Positions 41,139 to 50,432 of a DNA stretch of 64,000 nucleotides are shown here, one piece after another; within the stretch, counting starts at the first letter, position 1, and the number at the start of each line of letters is the position of its first letter. A program made the translations under genes and the position numbers. The notes under the pieces were generated by a model. It was not told the origin of the DNA. It worked only from the letters and a program-made list of their open reading frames with translations, and did not search any database. This DNA is from Streptomyces kaniharaensis. Its GTDB lineage: Bacteria; Actinomycetota; Actinomycetes; Streptomycetales; Streptomycetaceae. The stretch lies in NCBI RefSeq assembly GCF_009569385.1, contig NZ_WBOF01000001.1, positions 372,001 to 436,000 of the forward strand, given 5' to 3'.

Positions 41139-42206
41139 TCAGCTCTTGTAGTAGGGCTGCTTCTGGTTCGCGTAGTCGAGCTCCTCGGGCTGGAAGACCC
41201 GGTGCTCGCCGACCCGGACGGCGACGACTTCGGCAATCCCCTTCTGCATGAACCGCCGGCCGGGGTCGGCCATGTCGAAGTTGCCAGCGTTGTCGGCGAA
41301 CTCGCCGAGCTTCCACGCGATCACCCGGGAGTACTGCGAGTCACCGGCCTGCGGCGGGGTCTCCTTGACCGCCACCGGCTCCGGGTAGTACAGGGCGACG
41401 TAGCCGCCGAACGTGACGGGGAACTCGTAGTCGAACTGCCGTACCTGGCGCCGGACCGTCGCCAGCACGTCGACCCGGCTGCTGACTTCCACACTGATCG
41501 TGGAGGCGTGCTTCCACTGCGTGGTCACCGAGCCGCTGACCGCAGCCGTGACCCCGAGCATCAGCTGCCCCCACAGCTCTCCGGTGCCCGTGGCGGTGCC
41601 GGTGGCCGTGGTCGTGCCGGTCGATTCCGTCAGGGACTCCGAGTCCACGCCCTGCCGGTCCTTGCTGTTGAGCACGGTGGTCTTCTGCGAGTCCTTCATC
41701 GCCATGCTCTTCTGCAGTTGCTGCTGCAGCGATGCGGTGGTCTTCGCCCCGAAGGTGAGCTGCACCTGCCCCTGGAGCGACCAGCTGATGGTGTTCGAGA
41801 TGGAGAACTCGACCGTGTCCGTCGCGGTCACCTTGATGGGGTCGGTGCCGTTGATGTACGTCTGCTTGGAGACGAGGTCCGGGGGCGGCTGTTCGATGTC
41901 GCCGATCTCCTCGATGAGCGGCACGCCCACGTTCATGTAGGCCCGCCATCCGCGGTCGTGGGCCGTCTGCTCCGATTCGGGGAACCGGCCGTAGCGCACC
42001 TTGTTCAGGCAGAAGCCGATCGGGGCGATCGGGTCTCCCCCGGCCTTGGGGACCCGCATCAACGCCTTCAACTGCCGTGCCAGGATGGCCTCCCACTTGG
42101 CGGCGATCCCGAGCTCCTCCTGATTCCGCGTGGTCAGCGGATGACGCATGAACACGTCGCCGAGATAGGCTCGGCCCACATCGTTCTTCACGCTGGTGTT
42201 GGCCAT
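41139..42206 (-). CDS. aerolysin-like (ETX/MTX2-type) candidate protein, copy 2
   Basis: This 355-residue paralogue of copy 1 aligns without gaps. I count about 49 differences. They cluster in residues 111-240, the proposed strand/insertion region, while residues 261-355 differ at one position only. The N-terminal domain (MANTSVKNDVGRAYLGDVFM) and C-terminal domain (GEFADNAGNFDMADPGRRFM) are nearly the same. Divergence limited to the putative pore module, with fixed ends, would suit two subunits that co-assemble. It is the first of the three genes; a tiny signal-peptide-like ORF lies 216 bp upstream. Confidence 0.6.
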   Translation of the reverse strand: MANTSVKNDVGRAYLGDVFMRHPLTTRNQEELGIAAKWEAILARQLKALMRVPKAGGDPIAPIGFCLNKVRYGRFPESEQTAHDRGWRAYMNVGVPLIEEIGDIEQPPPDLVSKQTYINGTDPIKVTATDTVEFSISNTISWSLQGQVQLTFGAKTTASLQQQLQKSMAMKDSQKTTVLNSKDRQGVDSESLTESTGTTTATGTATGTGELWGQLMLGVTAAVSGSVTTQWKHASTISVEVSSRVDVLATVRRQVRQFDYEFPVTFGGYVALYYPEPVAVKETPPQAGDSQYSRVIAWKLGEFADNAGNFDMADPGRRFMQKGIAEVVAVRVGEHRVFQPEELDYANQKQPYYKS

Positions 42207-42422
42207 GACTTCTTGAGGACTCCTTCCGTCACAGAACCGCATGATGTGTCTGGCGTGCCGGGTGCGGCGGCGACCCGGCTGGAGGGAGTGGCCCACGGCC
42301 CGGCGCAGGCCATGCGGCAACGCGCGACCCGGTATCCGTCCCCGGCCGCGAACTGCCCCTGGCTACTTGGCGGTTTCACCGCTCCTGCGACCGGCAGCGG
42401 CGATCGTCGGCCGGCCGGCCGT

Positions 42423-42509
42423 CTAAGCCGCGTGAGCCGCGCCGCCGGAGAGCGCGAAAGCGCCGACCGGCGCGATGGCGGCGAGTGCGGAAGATCTGCG
42501 AATGGTCAT
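42423..42509 (-). CDS. 28-codon ORF encoding only a signal peptide
   Basis: MTIRRSSALAAIAPVGAFAL-SGGAAHAA followed by TAG has a basic start, a hydrophobic core and an AHA-A cleavage site, and stops right there. GGAG lies about 8 nt before the ATG. It is either the surviving 5' end of a secreted-protein gene cut off by rearrangement, or a true short leader. The surrounding 440-bp gap holds no other gene. Confidence 0.4.
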   Translation of the reverse strand: MTIRRSSALAAIAPVGAFALSGGAAHAA

Positions 42510-42621
42510 GGATGCCACTCCGTTCTCCGTGGCCCGGATGGGCCGGCAACGAGAACATCGCATCCGAAGCGATCCGGCCAGCGGTAACGGCAGCCGATCA
42601 CTCAAACGAGCGCACTTAGAT

Positions 42622-42644
42622 GTTATAAGTTGACAATCCGTCAA
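42622..42644 (-). promoter_or_regulatory. AT-rich promoter-like region with TTGAC-N5-GTCAA dyad
   Basis: The dyad TTGAC-AATCC-GTCAA (42630-42644) stands next to TATAAC (minus strand, 42627-42622), one of the most AT-rich spots in the window. It could drive the small ORF and the aerolysin-like operon and be controlled by a dimeric regulator. Confidence 0.4.
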
Positions 42645-42649
42645 ACATG

Positions 42650-44056
42650 CTAACGGTTCTCCGAGTCCACGTGTACGGGATACGGAACGAAGGTGCTGGC
42701 GTGCTCGTCGACCGCCAGCGGCCGGCCGATGGCGGGCGCGGAGCGCTGCGGGCAGGCGGGGCGATCGCAGACCTTGCAGCCCAGGCCGATCGGGGTGGCG
42801 GCCGCCTCGTCGGCGAGGTCGAGGCCGGCCGAGTACACCAGCCGTCCCGCGTGCCGGATCTCGCAGCCCAGCCCGATGGCGAACGTCTTCCCCGGCCTGC
42901 CCCAGCCGCCGGGTGAGCGGGTGACGGCGCGGGCCGTCCACAGGTAGCGCCGGCCGTCGGGCATCGCCGCGACCTGGACGTGCACCCGCCCCGGCGAGGC
43001 GAAGGCCTCGTAGACGTTCCACAGCGGGCAGGTGCCTCCGGTGCGGGAGAAGTGGAAGGCGGTGGCGGACTGCCGTTTGGAGACGTTGCCCGCCCGGTCG
43101 ACGCGGACGAAGGAGAACGGCACCCCGCGCAGGCGTGGCCGCTGGAGGGTGCTGAGCCGGTGGCAGACGGTCTCGTAGCCGACGCCGAAGTGGTCGGCGA
43201 GGTGCTCGATGTCGTAGCGGGCCGACTCCGCCTCGGCGTGGAAGGCGGTGTAGGGCAGGACGAGCGCGGCGGCGAAGTAGTTGGCGAGGCCGATCCGGGT
43301 GAGCGACCAGGCGGTGGAGCCCTCCGGGATGTCCTGGGCGGCGAGTTCGGACAGCAGCGGGTCGTGCTCCAGATAGGCCAGCTGGGTGGCCATCCGGAAG
43401 GCCTGCTGGCCCGGGCGCAGCCGGTCCGACAGGCGCAGCGTCCGGGCGCGTGGGTCGTACTGGTGGAGTTGCTCGCTGCCGGTGGCGATCCGGACGCCGT
43501 GCCCGGTGGTCAGCCGTTCAGCCAGCGCCGTTCTGACCTCGCCTCGCCTCAGGCGGATGTTCGCCGCCAACTCCTCGGCTGCGGTGTCGAGTTCGTGAAG
43601 GTAGTTCTGACGGCGGTAGAAGAACTCGCGGACCTGCTCGTGCGGGGTGAGCGTGTCGGCCGCGGGGCCGCGTTCCCCGGCGAGGACTGCGAGTTGTTCG
43701 ACCGCGGCGCTGCGGCCGCGTCCCAGGTCCATCAACAGCCGCGCCACGGCGGGCAGTCGTACGGCGACCTCGTCCAGGTCGCCGGGGGTGACCCGGCCGG
43801 CGGCGAGCTCCTCGCCGAGGACGTCGCGCAGTTCGGCGGTGAGCCGGGCGCTGTCCGGCGGGGCGAAGTAGCCGACGTCGACGCCGAAGGCCTCGGTGAG
43901 CCGGAGCAGGACCGGGACGGTGAGCGGGCGGGCGTCGTGCTCCAGCTGGTTGAGGTAGCTGGGTGACAGGTCGATCAGCCGGGCCATGGCGGCCTGGCTC
44001 AGTCCGCGCTCCTCCCGCAGCCGGCGGAGCCGGGCGCCGGCGAAGGCCTTTCCCAT
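42650..44056 (-). CDS. ramB: RamB/ScfR-type regulator of acetate metabolism
   Basis: The 468-residue protein has an N-terminal XRE helix-turn-helix (GLSQAAMARLIDLSPSYLNQ), an IrrE/DUF955-like middle (FAAALVLPYTAFHAEAESAR, in the usual place of HExxH) and a C-terminal short-chain fatty acyl-CoA regulator domain with paired cysteines (GLGCKVCDRPACPQRS). RamB represses glyoxylate-cycle genes in corynebacteria and mycobacteria. It is divergent from aceA here, which supports the same role. ATG with GGAAGGG upstream. CTTCGCAA boxes between the two genes resemble RamB sites. Confidence 0.88.
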   Translation of the reverse strand: MGKAFAGARLRRLREERGLSQAAMARLIDLSPSYLNQLEHDARPLTVPVLLRLTEAFGVDVGYFAPPDSARLTAELRDVLGEELAAGRVTPGDLDEVAVRLPAVARLLMDLGRGRSAAVEQLAVLAGERGPAADTLTPHEQVREFFYRRQNYLHELDTAAEELAANIRLRRGEVRTALAERLTTGHGVRIATGSEQLHQYDPRARTLRLSDRLRPGQQAFRMATQLAYLEHDPLLSELAAQDIPEGSTAWSLTRIGLANYFAAALVLPYTAFHAEAESARYDIEHLADHFGVGYETVCHRLSTLQRPRLRGVPFSFVRVDRAGNVSKRQSATAFHFSRTGGTCPLWNVYEAFASPGRVHVQVAAMPDGRRYLWTARAVTRSPGGWGRPGKTFAIGLGCEIRHAGRLVYSAGLDLADEAAATPIGLGCKVCDRPACPQRSAPAIGRPLAVDEHASTFVPYPVHVDSENR

Positions 44057-44154
44057 GGTGTCGCCCTTCCTGCTGTACGGACGTCCTGCCGCGCGAACCG
44101 CGCGGATCGGCCGAACTCGCCCGGGCAGCCTAGCCGGAGAGGCTCGGACGAGGC

Positions 44155-44193
44155 CTTCGCAACCTTCGCGGATTCGCCGAGGATGCTTCGCAG
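44155..44193. promoter_or_regulatory. cluster of RamB-like boxes near ramB
   Basis: CTTCGCAA (44155), CTTCGCGG (44164) and CTTCGCAG (44186) resemble the CTTTGCAA core of corynebacterial RamB sites with T to C changes. They lie about 100-135 bp upstream of the ramB start, suggesting autoregulation. The 369-bp gap also contains CTCACC-CGAGC-GGTGAG at 44368-44384. Confidence 0.45.
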
Positions 44194-44396
44194 AAGTTGG
44201 CACCGGTCCAGTGGTGACGGTCGCCGTGCGAGGTGCCAGAGTCGGTGGTGCGGCCGGGCGGAGCGCAGACCAGCAGCAGAGGGCCAGATCAGTGCCCCTG
44301 GGACAGCTGCTCGGGCGACCTCGTCCCGCGGTGTTCCACCGCCGCCCGATGCCGCCCGGCCGCCCCACTCACCCGAGCGGTGAGGTGTACCACACC

Positions 44397-44404
44397 CTTC
44401 GCAA
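44397..44404. promoter_or_regulatory. RamB-like box before aceA
   Basis: A further exact CTTCGCAA lies 21 bp before the aceA start codon, where a bound repressor would block transcription or early elongation. Confidence 0.4.
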
Positions 44405-44425
44405 CGAGCTTCCCGGGAGCAGACC

Positions 44426-45721
<1,296 letters not shown>

Positions 45722-45734
45722 GCCCGCCTCCGGC

Positions 45735-45800
45735 GGCCTCTTTGGGGAGAGGCCACCGCCCACCCCCGCCCGGGGCCTCGTTGAGGGACGAGGCCCCGGG
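45735..45800 (+). terminator. two hairpins between aceA and aceB
   Basis: GGCCTCT with a 6-nt loop (45735-45754) and a perfect 12-bp stem CCCGGGGCCTCG with an 8-nt loop (45769-45800) lie between the two genes. They may attenuate aceB expression or protect the aceA message. Confidence 0.65.
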
Positions 45801-45829
45801 CCCAGCCTTCCCCCTTCCTGGAGAACCGG

Positions 45830-47440
45830 ATGAGCCTGCCCAGCCGCACCGAGGTCCTCGGAGAACACGAGGACCGCTTCGAGGAGATCCTCACCCCTGA
45901 CGCACTGCGCTTCCTGGCCCGCCTGCACGAGGCCTTCGCCGACCGCCGCGCCGGCCTCCTCGCGGCGCGCGTCCGCCGCACCGCCGCGCTCACGGCCGGC
46001 GGCACGCTGGACTTCCTCCCCGAGACCCGCGCCGTCCGGGACGACCTCAGCTGGCGGGTCGCCGGCGCCGGACCGGGCCTCGCCGACCGGCGGGTGGAGA
46101 TCACCGGCCCGCCGGAGCGCCGGATGACCGTCAACGCGCTCAACTCCGGCGCGAAGGCGTGGCTGGCGGACTTCGAGGACGCCACCGCCCCCACCTGGCA
46201 CAACCTCGTCTCCGGCCAGCTCAACCTGCTCGACGCGATCGAGCGCCGGATCGACGACACCACACCGGACGGCAAGCGGTACCGGATCGGCGACCGGCCC
46301 GCCACCATCGTGGTCCGCCCCCGTGGCTGGCACCTGGACGAACACCACCTGCTGATCGACGGCCGCCCGGCCATCGGCGCGCTCGTCGACTTCGGCCTCT
46401 ACCTCTTCCACTGCGGGAAGCGGCAGATCGAACGCGGCAGCGGCCCATACTTCTACCTGCCGAAGCTGGAGAATCACCTCGAAGCCCGCCTCTGGAACGA
46501 CGTCTTCACCTTCGCCCAGGCCGAGTTGGGCATCCCGCACGGCACCGTCCGCGCCACCGTCCTGATCGAGACCATCACCGCCGCCTTCGAGATGGACGAG
46601 ATCCTCCACGAACTGCGCGACCACGCCGCAGGCCTCAACGCCGGGCGCTGGGACTACCTGTTCAGCCTCATCAAGAACTTCGCCCGGCACGGCCCGCGGT
46701 TCGTCCTCCCCGACCGCGCGACCATCACCATGACCCAGCCCTTCATGCGCGCGTACACCGACCTGCTGGTGCGCACCTGCCACCGGCGCGGCGCCCACGC
46801 CATCGGCGGCATGGCCGCCGCCATCCCCCAGCGCGACCAAGACGCCCACGCGGTGGCCCTCACCAAGGTCCGCGCCGACAAGGAGCGCGAGGCCGGCGAC
46901 GGCTTCGACGGCTCCTGGGTCGCCCACCCCGGCCTCGTCGACACCTGCCGCACCGCCTTCGACGCCGTCCTCGGTGACCGCCCGAACCAGCTGGAGCGCA
47001 CCCGGGAGGACGTCGAGGTCACCGCCGCCGACCTGCTGGCCGTCCACCGGCTCTCCGTCGGTCTGCCCACCGAACAGGGCCTGCGCTCCAACGTCGCCGT
47101 CGCGCTGCGCTACCTCACCGCATGGCTCGGCGGCACGGGCGCGGTCGCCGTCCTCGGACTGATGGAGGACGTCGCCACCGCCGAGATCGCCCGCTGCCAG
47201 ATCTGGCAGTGGCAGCACCACTGCACCCGGCTCAGCGGCGGCTCGCTCGTCACCCCGGACATGGTGCGGCGGCTGATCGACCGGGAGCGGGCCACGCTGC
47301 TCCTCGAAGGAGCCGACCCGGCGTCGGTGGACGACGCGGTGCGGGTCCTGGAGGACACTGCCCTCGGCCCGGAGCTGCCCGCCTTCCTCACCACCGACGC
47401 GTACGCCCGCCACCTCGTCCGCGTCCGCACCGCGGCCTGA
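45830..47440 (+). CDS. aceB: malate synthase A
   Basis: The 536-residue enzyme condenses glyoxylate with acetyl-CoA to malate. Family A signatures are clear: MTVNALNSGAKAWLADFEDA, GPYFYLPKLENHLEARLWND and the VLIETITAAFEMDEILHELR catalytic segment, as well as HERALLGTA-like C-terminal helices in altered form. The start ATG follows GGAGAA. It sits between aceA and the 3-hydroxybutyryl-CoA dehydrogenase gene and completes the glyoxylate shunt. Confidence 0.96.
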   Translation: MSLPSRTEVLGEHEDRFEEILTPDALRFLARLHEAFADRRAGLLAARVRRTAALTAGGTLDFLPETRAVRDDLSWRVAGAGPGLADRRVEITGPPERRMTVNALNSGAKAWLADFEDATAPTWHNLVSGQLNLLDAIERRIDDTTPDGKRYRIGDRPATIVVRPRGWHLDEHHLLIDGRPAIGALVDFGLYLFHCGKRQIERGSGPYFYLPKLENHLEARLWNDVFTFAQAELGIPHGTVRATVLIETITAAFEMDEILHELRDHAAGLNAGRWDYLFSLIKNFARHGPRFVLPDRATITMTQPFMRAYTDLLVRTCHRRGAHAIGGMAAAIPQRDQDAHAVALTKVRADKEREAGDGFDGSWVAHPGLVDTCRTAFDAVLGDRPNQLERTREDVEVTAADLLAVHRLSVGLPTEQGLRSNVAVALRYLTAWLGGTGAVAVLGLMEDVATAEIARCQIWQWQHHCTRLSGGSLVTPDMVRRLIDRERATLLLEGADPASVDDAVRVLEDTALGPELPAFLTTDAYARHLVRVRTAA

Positions 47441-47466
47441 GCCGCCCGATCACGGAAGGCACTGCC

Positions 47467-48333
47467 ATGAACGAGATCCGACGGGTCGCCGTCGTCGGCG
47501 CCGGCCAGATGGGCTCCGGCATCGCCGAGGTCTTCGCCCGCGCCGGGCTGGACACCATCGTCTGCGAGCACGACCCGGCCGCACTCCGGGCCGCCCGCAC
47601 CCGCATCGACCACTCCCTGCACCGCGCGGTCGACCGCGGCCGCATCAACCCGACCAACCGTGCGGACATCTGGGCGCACCTGCTGTTCGCCGACGACCTG
47701 GAGGCCCTGGCCGACCGCCAGCTGGTCGTCGAGGCCGTCGTCGAGGACGAACGCGTCAAGACCGACGTGCTCGCCACCCTGGACAAGATCCTCGCCGACG
47801 ACCACGCCGTCCTCGCCACCAACACCTCCGCCATCCCGCTCACCCGGCTCGGCATCGCCACCGGACGCGCCTCGCACGTCCTCGGGCTGCACTTCTTCAA
47901 CCCCGCCCCGGTCATGCCGCTGGTGGAGCTGGTCTCCTCCCTGCACACCGAGTCGACCGTCCTCGACCGGGTCGAGCGCTTCACCCGCGACGTCCTCGGC
48001 AAGCGCGTCATCCGCTCCCGTGACCGGGCCGGCTTCGTCGTCAACGCCCTGCTCATCCCCTACCTGCTGTCGGCGATCCGGATGGCCGAGGCCGGTCACG
48101 CCAGCCCCGAGGACATCGACGCGGGCATGGTGCACGGCTGCGCCCACCCCATGGGCCCGCTCCAACTCGCCGACCTCATCGGGCTGGACACCGTCGAGGC
48201 GATCGCGAAGTCCCTGTACGACGAGTACAAGGAGCCGCTCCACGCTCCGCCGCCGCTGCTCTCCCGCATGGTCGAGGCCGGCCACCTCGGCCGCAAGACC
48301 GGGCGCGGGTTCCACCCCCACGGCGGGGTGTGA
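47467..48333 (+). CDS. 3-hydroxybutyryl-CoA dehydrogenase
   Basis: The 288-residue enzyme oxidises (S)-3-hydroxybutyryl-CoA to acetoacetyl-CoA with NAD(P). It has the Rossmann GAGQMGSGIAEVFARAG, catalytic histidine in GLHFFNPAPVMPLVE, and ANALLIPYL-like NALLIPYLLSAIRMAE. It follows aceB by 26 bp, so fatty-acid or polyhydroxybutyrate-derived acetyl-CoA can be fed directly to the glyoxylate shunt. GGAAGG precedes the ATG. A strong terminator closes the operon. Confidence 0.93.
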   Translation: MNEIRRVAVVGAGQMGSGIAEVFARAGLDTIVCEHDPAALRAARTRIDHSLHRAVDRGRINPTNRADIWAHLLFADDLEALADRQLVVEAVVEDERVKTDVLATLDKILADDHAVLATNTSAIPLTRLGIATGRASHVLGLHFFNPAPVMPLVELVSSLHTESTVLDRVERFTRDVLGKRVIRSRDRAGFVVNALLIPYLLSAIRMAEAGHASPEDIDAGMVHGCAHPMGPLQLADLIGLDTVEAIAKSLYDEYKEPLHAPPPLLSRMVEAGHLGRKTGRGFHPHGGV

Positions 48334-48353
48334 CCCCGATCGCCGCCCCACCG

Positions 48354-48387
48354 ATGCCCCGGCTCCCGTCGCGGAGGGCCGGGGCAT
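48354..48387 (+). terminator. terminator of the glyoxylate operon
   Basis: Perfect 10-bp arms ATGCCCCGGC and GCCGGGGCAT (14-nt loop) lie 20 bp past the dehydrogenase stop. Confidence 0.75.
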
Positions 48388-48592
48388 GGCCGTTGCCCGC
48401 CGGGTGTGCCGGCGAGAACATGACGCATCGCCATGTCCCGCCCCGGCGAGGGAGCGAGGCCCGCCGCAGCACCACGGCCGGGCCCCGACGTGCGCCCGGC
48501 GGCTCCCCCACTGGCCAGACCACGGTCAAGGCCCGGTCAAGGATTACGCCGGAAGGGCGCCAGGGGTCTATCCTGGTGCGGATTTGAACAGG

Positions 48593-48760
48593 CACCTCGT
48601 TCGGTGAGGCGTCTTCACGGACACAGGCCACTGATCCCACCCGTCGAGAGACGCTCCGGATCAGGACAGGTCTCCCCGGCTCAAGGGGTGATCCCAAGTG
48701 GCTTCCCGTCGTGATCGACCAGGGATACGCCGTGGAGTGCCAAAGCTCTGACGAGTGGGG
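48593..48760 (+). ncRNA. M-box (ykoK leader) magnesium riboswitch
   Basis: The order of conserved blocks matches the M-box: TCGTTCGGTGAGGC, ACGGACACAGGCCACTG, the hairpin GTCGAGAGACGC (48643-48654), AAGGGGTGATCCCAAGTGG, then AGTGCCAAAGCTCT (48736-48749) and the closing ACGAGTGG that pairs with CCTCGT (48595-48600). M-box RNAs fold compactly with Mg2+ and shut down downstream genes. TATCCT at 48569 is a possible -10. The genes that follow encode a MgtE_N/CBS protein and an Nramp-related transporter. Confidence 0.9.
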
Positions 48761-48800
48761 GTGTGCCGGGCGGTGATGTCGGACTCCCCTTGCCGTGCCG

Positions 48801-48819
48801 CCGCGAGTCGGACTCGCGG
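48801..48819 (+). promoter_or_regulatory. hairpin between M-box and leader ORF
   Basis: CCGCGAGTC-G-GACTCGCGG can form a 7-bp stem with a 5-nt loop. It lies where an expression platform would be expected; no U-tract follows, so simple intrinsic termination is doubtful. Confidence 0.45.
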
Positions 48820-48828
48820 CCGAGATCG

Positions 48829-48919
48829 GGAGGAGGCGTGATGGACGGAAGTCCTGGCCATAGTCGGCCCATTCCCGTGTCGTCCTCGCCGTCCTTCCGC
48901 CGCCCGAGGCGCCTCCTCC
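48829..48919 (+). promoter_or_regulatory. long-range pairing that hides the leader ORF ribosome-binding site
   Basis: GGAGGAGGCG (48829-48838), which includes the leader's Shine-Dalgarno, is perfectly complementary to CGCCTCCTCC (48910-48919) near the end of the same ORF, with G-U pairs extending it. A ribosome on the last codons would open this helix. CCCGC-CTCGT-GCGGG at 48946-48960 is a second hairpin just after the ORF. Confidence 0.6.
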
Positions 48920-48927
48920 TTCCCTGA
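48841..48927 (+). CDS. proline-rich leader peptide (28 codons)
   Basis: AGGAGG, 4 nt, then ATG opens a frame MDGSPGHSRPIPVSSSPSFR-RPRRLLLP ending at TGA. It has six prolines and six arginines in 28 residues. It lies 80 nt after the riboswitch and 137 nt before the MgtE_N/CBS start. Proline-coding leaders control Mg2+ transporter genes in enterobacteria, because translation of proline runs slows when Mg2+ is low. A matching role here is inference, but the ribosome-binding site and position are good. Confidence 0.6.
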   Translation: MDGSPGHSRPIPVSSSPSFRRPRRLLLP

Positions 48928-49064
48928 CCGATCCGGTCCGCCCGTCCCGCCTCGTGCGGGGTTCCTTGGCGTGGGCCCGGAAGCGTTTCTTTGGTCAGGG
49001 CTCGACATGGCGCGCCGCCGGGCGGCCCGATGCCCCGCACTGCCGGGGCGAGGGGGTCTTCATC

Positions 49065-50432
49065 GTGGCTGCCACCACCCTGTTCACGTCCGCCACGGCG
49101 CGTCTGCGCGACCGCACGGTCGCCGCCGAGCGCCGGAGCACCGTCACCCGAACCGTCCGATCGTCGCTCGTGTCGCTGGCCGGGCTGGTCGGCGGCCCGG
49201 TCGCCAACCAGGCCGGCGAGGAGGTGGGCCGCGTAGTCGACGTGGTCGCCCGCCTCTACGGGCCTGAGCCCTACCCGCCGGTCACCGGTCTGATCATCCG
49301 AATAGGCCGTCGCCGCGCCTTCATCGCCGCCGACGCCGTCGACCGGATCCTCACCGGGCAGGTACGGCTGCGGACCGCCCGCGTGGACCTGCGGGAGTTC
49401 AACCGCAGACCCGGCGAGGTGCTGCTCGCCCGCGATGTGATGGACCACCAGCTCGTCGACGTCGACGGCGTCCAGGTCACCCGCGCCGCCGACCTCTACC
49501 TGGCGCCGCTGGCCGCCCGCACCGTCCTGGTCGGCGTCGACGTCTCCCTGCCCACCCTGCTGCGCCGCCTCGGCCCCCGCCGCTGGCAGATCCGCCCCAC
49601 CCCGGACCGCGTCCTGGACTGGCAGTCCATCGCCCCCTTCGGCGAGCAGGCCACCCACGGGCCCGCCGAGGTACAGCTGCGCGCCTCCCGCTCCGCGCTG
49701 CACCGGCTGCGCCCGGCCGACCTCGCCGACATCCTGGAGGACCTCGGCCGCCACGAGCGCCAGCAGCTGCTCGGCTGGCTGGAGCCGGAGCAGGCCGCCG
49801 ACGCGCTGGAGGAGATGGAGCCCGCCGAGCTGGAGAACCTGCTCCGCGAGGCGCCGCCCGAGCACGCCGCGCGGCTGGTCGACGAGATGGAGCCCGACGA
49901 GGCCGCCGACGCCCTGCGCGACCTCGACCCGGGCGAGCGCGAGACCCTGCTGGCCCGGATGCCCGAGCCCGAGGCGGCCGAGCTGCGCTCCCTGCTCACC
50001 CACCGCGAGGGCACGGCCGGCGGTGCGATGACCACACTGCTGGTCACCGCGGGCCCCGCGCACACGGTCGCCCAGGTACGGGCGGAGCTCGCCGCGCAGG
50101 CCGAGCACCGCACCGACATCGACGCGGTCGCCGTGCTGGACCACGACGGCCGCCTGGTCGGCGACATCCCGCTGTTCGACCTGGCCGTGGCCGAGGACAG
50201 CGCGGTGGTCGGCGATCTGGTCGCCTGGCTGGCCCAGTTCGGCCCGCCGGTGACCGTACGGCCCGACACCCGACTCGCCGAGGCCGCCGACCACCTGGTC
50301 GCCGCCCGGGCCAGCTCCCTGCTCGTGGTCGACGACACCGGGCGCCCGCTCGGCCGGGTCCTGGCCGACGACATCCTCGACACGCTGCTGCCCGAGCGCG
50401 GGCGCCTGCACTTCCGGAGGCTCCTCAAGTGA
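49065..50432 (+). CDS. MgtE_N and CBS-domain protein (magnesium sensor-like)
   Basis: The 455-residue soluble protein has an N-terminal PRC-barrel-like part (LAGLVGGPVANQAGEEVGRV), a superhelical MgtE N domain at about 215-330 with acidic repeats (LEPEQAADALEEMEPAELEN), and a CBS pair at the end (AVLDHDGRLVGDIPLFDLAV; SLLVVDDTGRPLGRVLADDI). MgtE itself would continue with a membrane domain; here the membrane part is missing and the following gene encodes an unrelated transporter. GTG at 49065 follows GAGGGGG. The stop overlaps the next start (GTGA). It probably gates the transporter in response to Mg2+. Confidence 0.88.
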   Translation: MAATTLFTSATARLRDRTVAAERRSTVTRTVRSSLVSLAGLVGGPVANQAGEEVGRVVDVVARLYGPEPYPPVTGLIIRIGRRRAFIAADAVDRILTGQVRLRTARVDLREFNRRPGEVLLARDVMDHQLVDVDGVQVTRAADLYLAPLAARTVLVGVDVSLPTLLRRLGPRRWQIRPTPDRVLDWQSIAPFGEQATHGPAEVQLRASRSALHRLRPADLADILEDLGRHERQQLLGWLEPEQAADALEEMEPAELENLLREAPPEHAARLVDEMEPDEAADALRDLDPGERETLLARMPEPEAAELRSLLTHREGTAGGAMTTLLVTAGPAHTVAQVRAELAAQAEHRTDIDAVAVLDHDGRLVGDIPLFDLAVAEDSAVVGDLVAWLAQFGPPVTVRPDTRLAEAADHLVAARASSLLVVDDTGRPLGRVLADDILDTLLPERGRLHFRRLLK

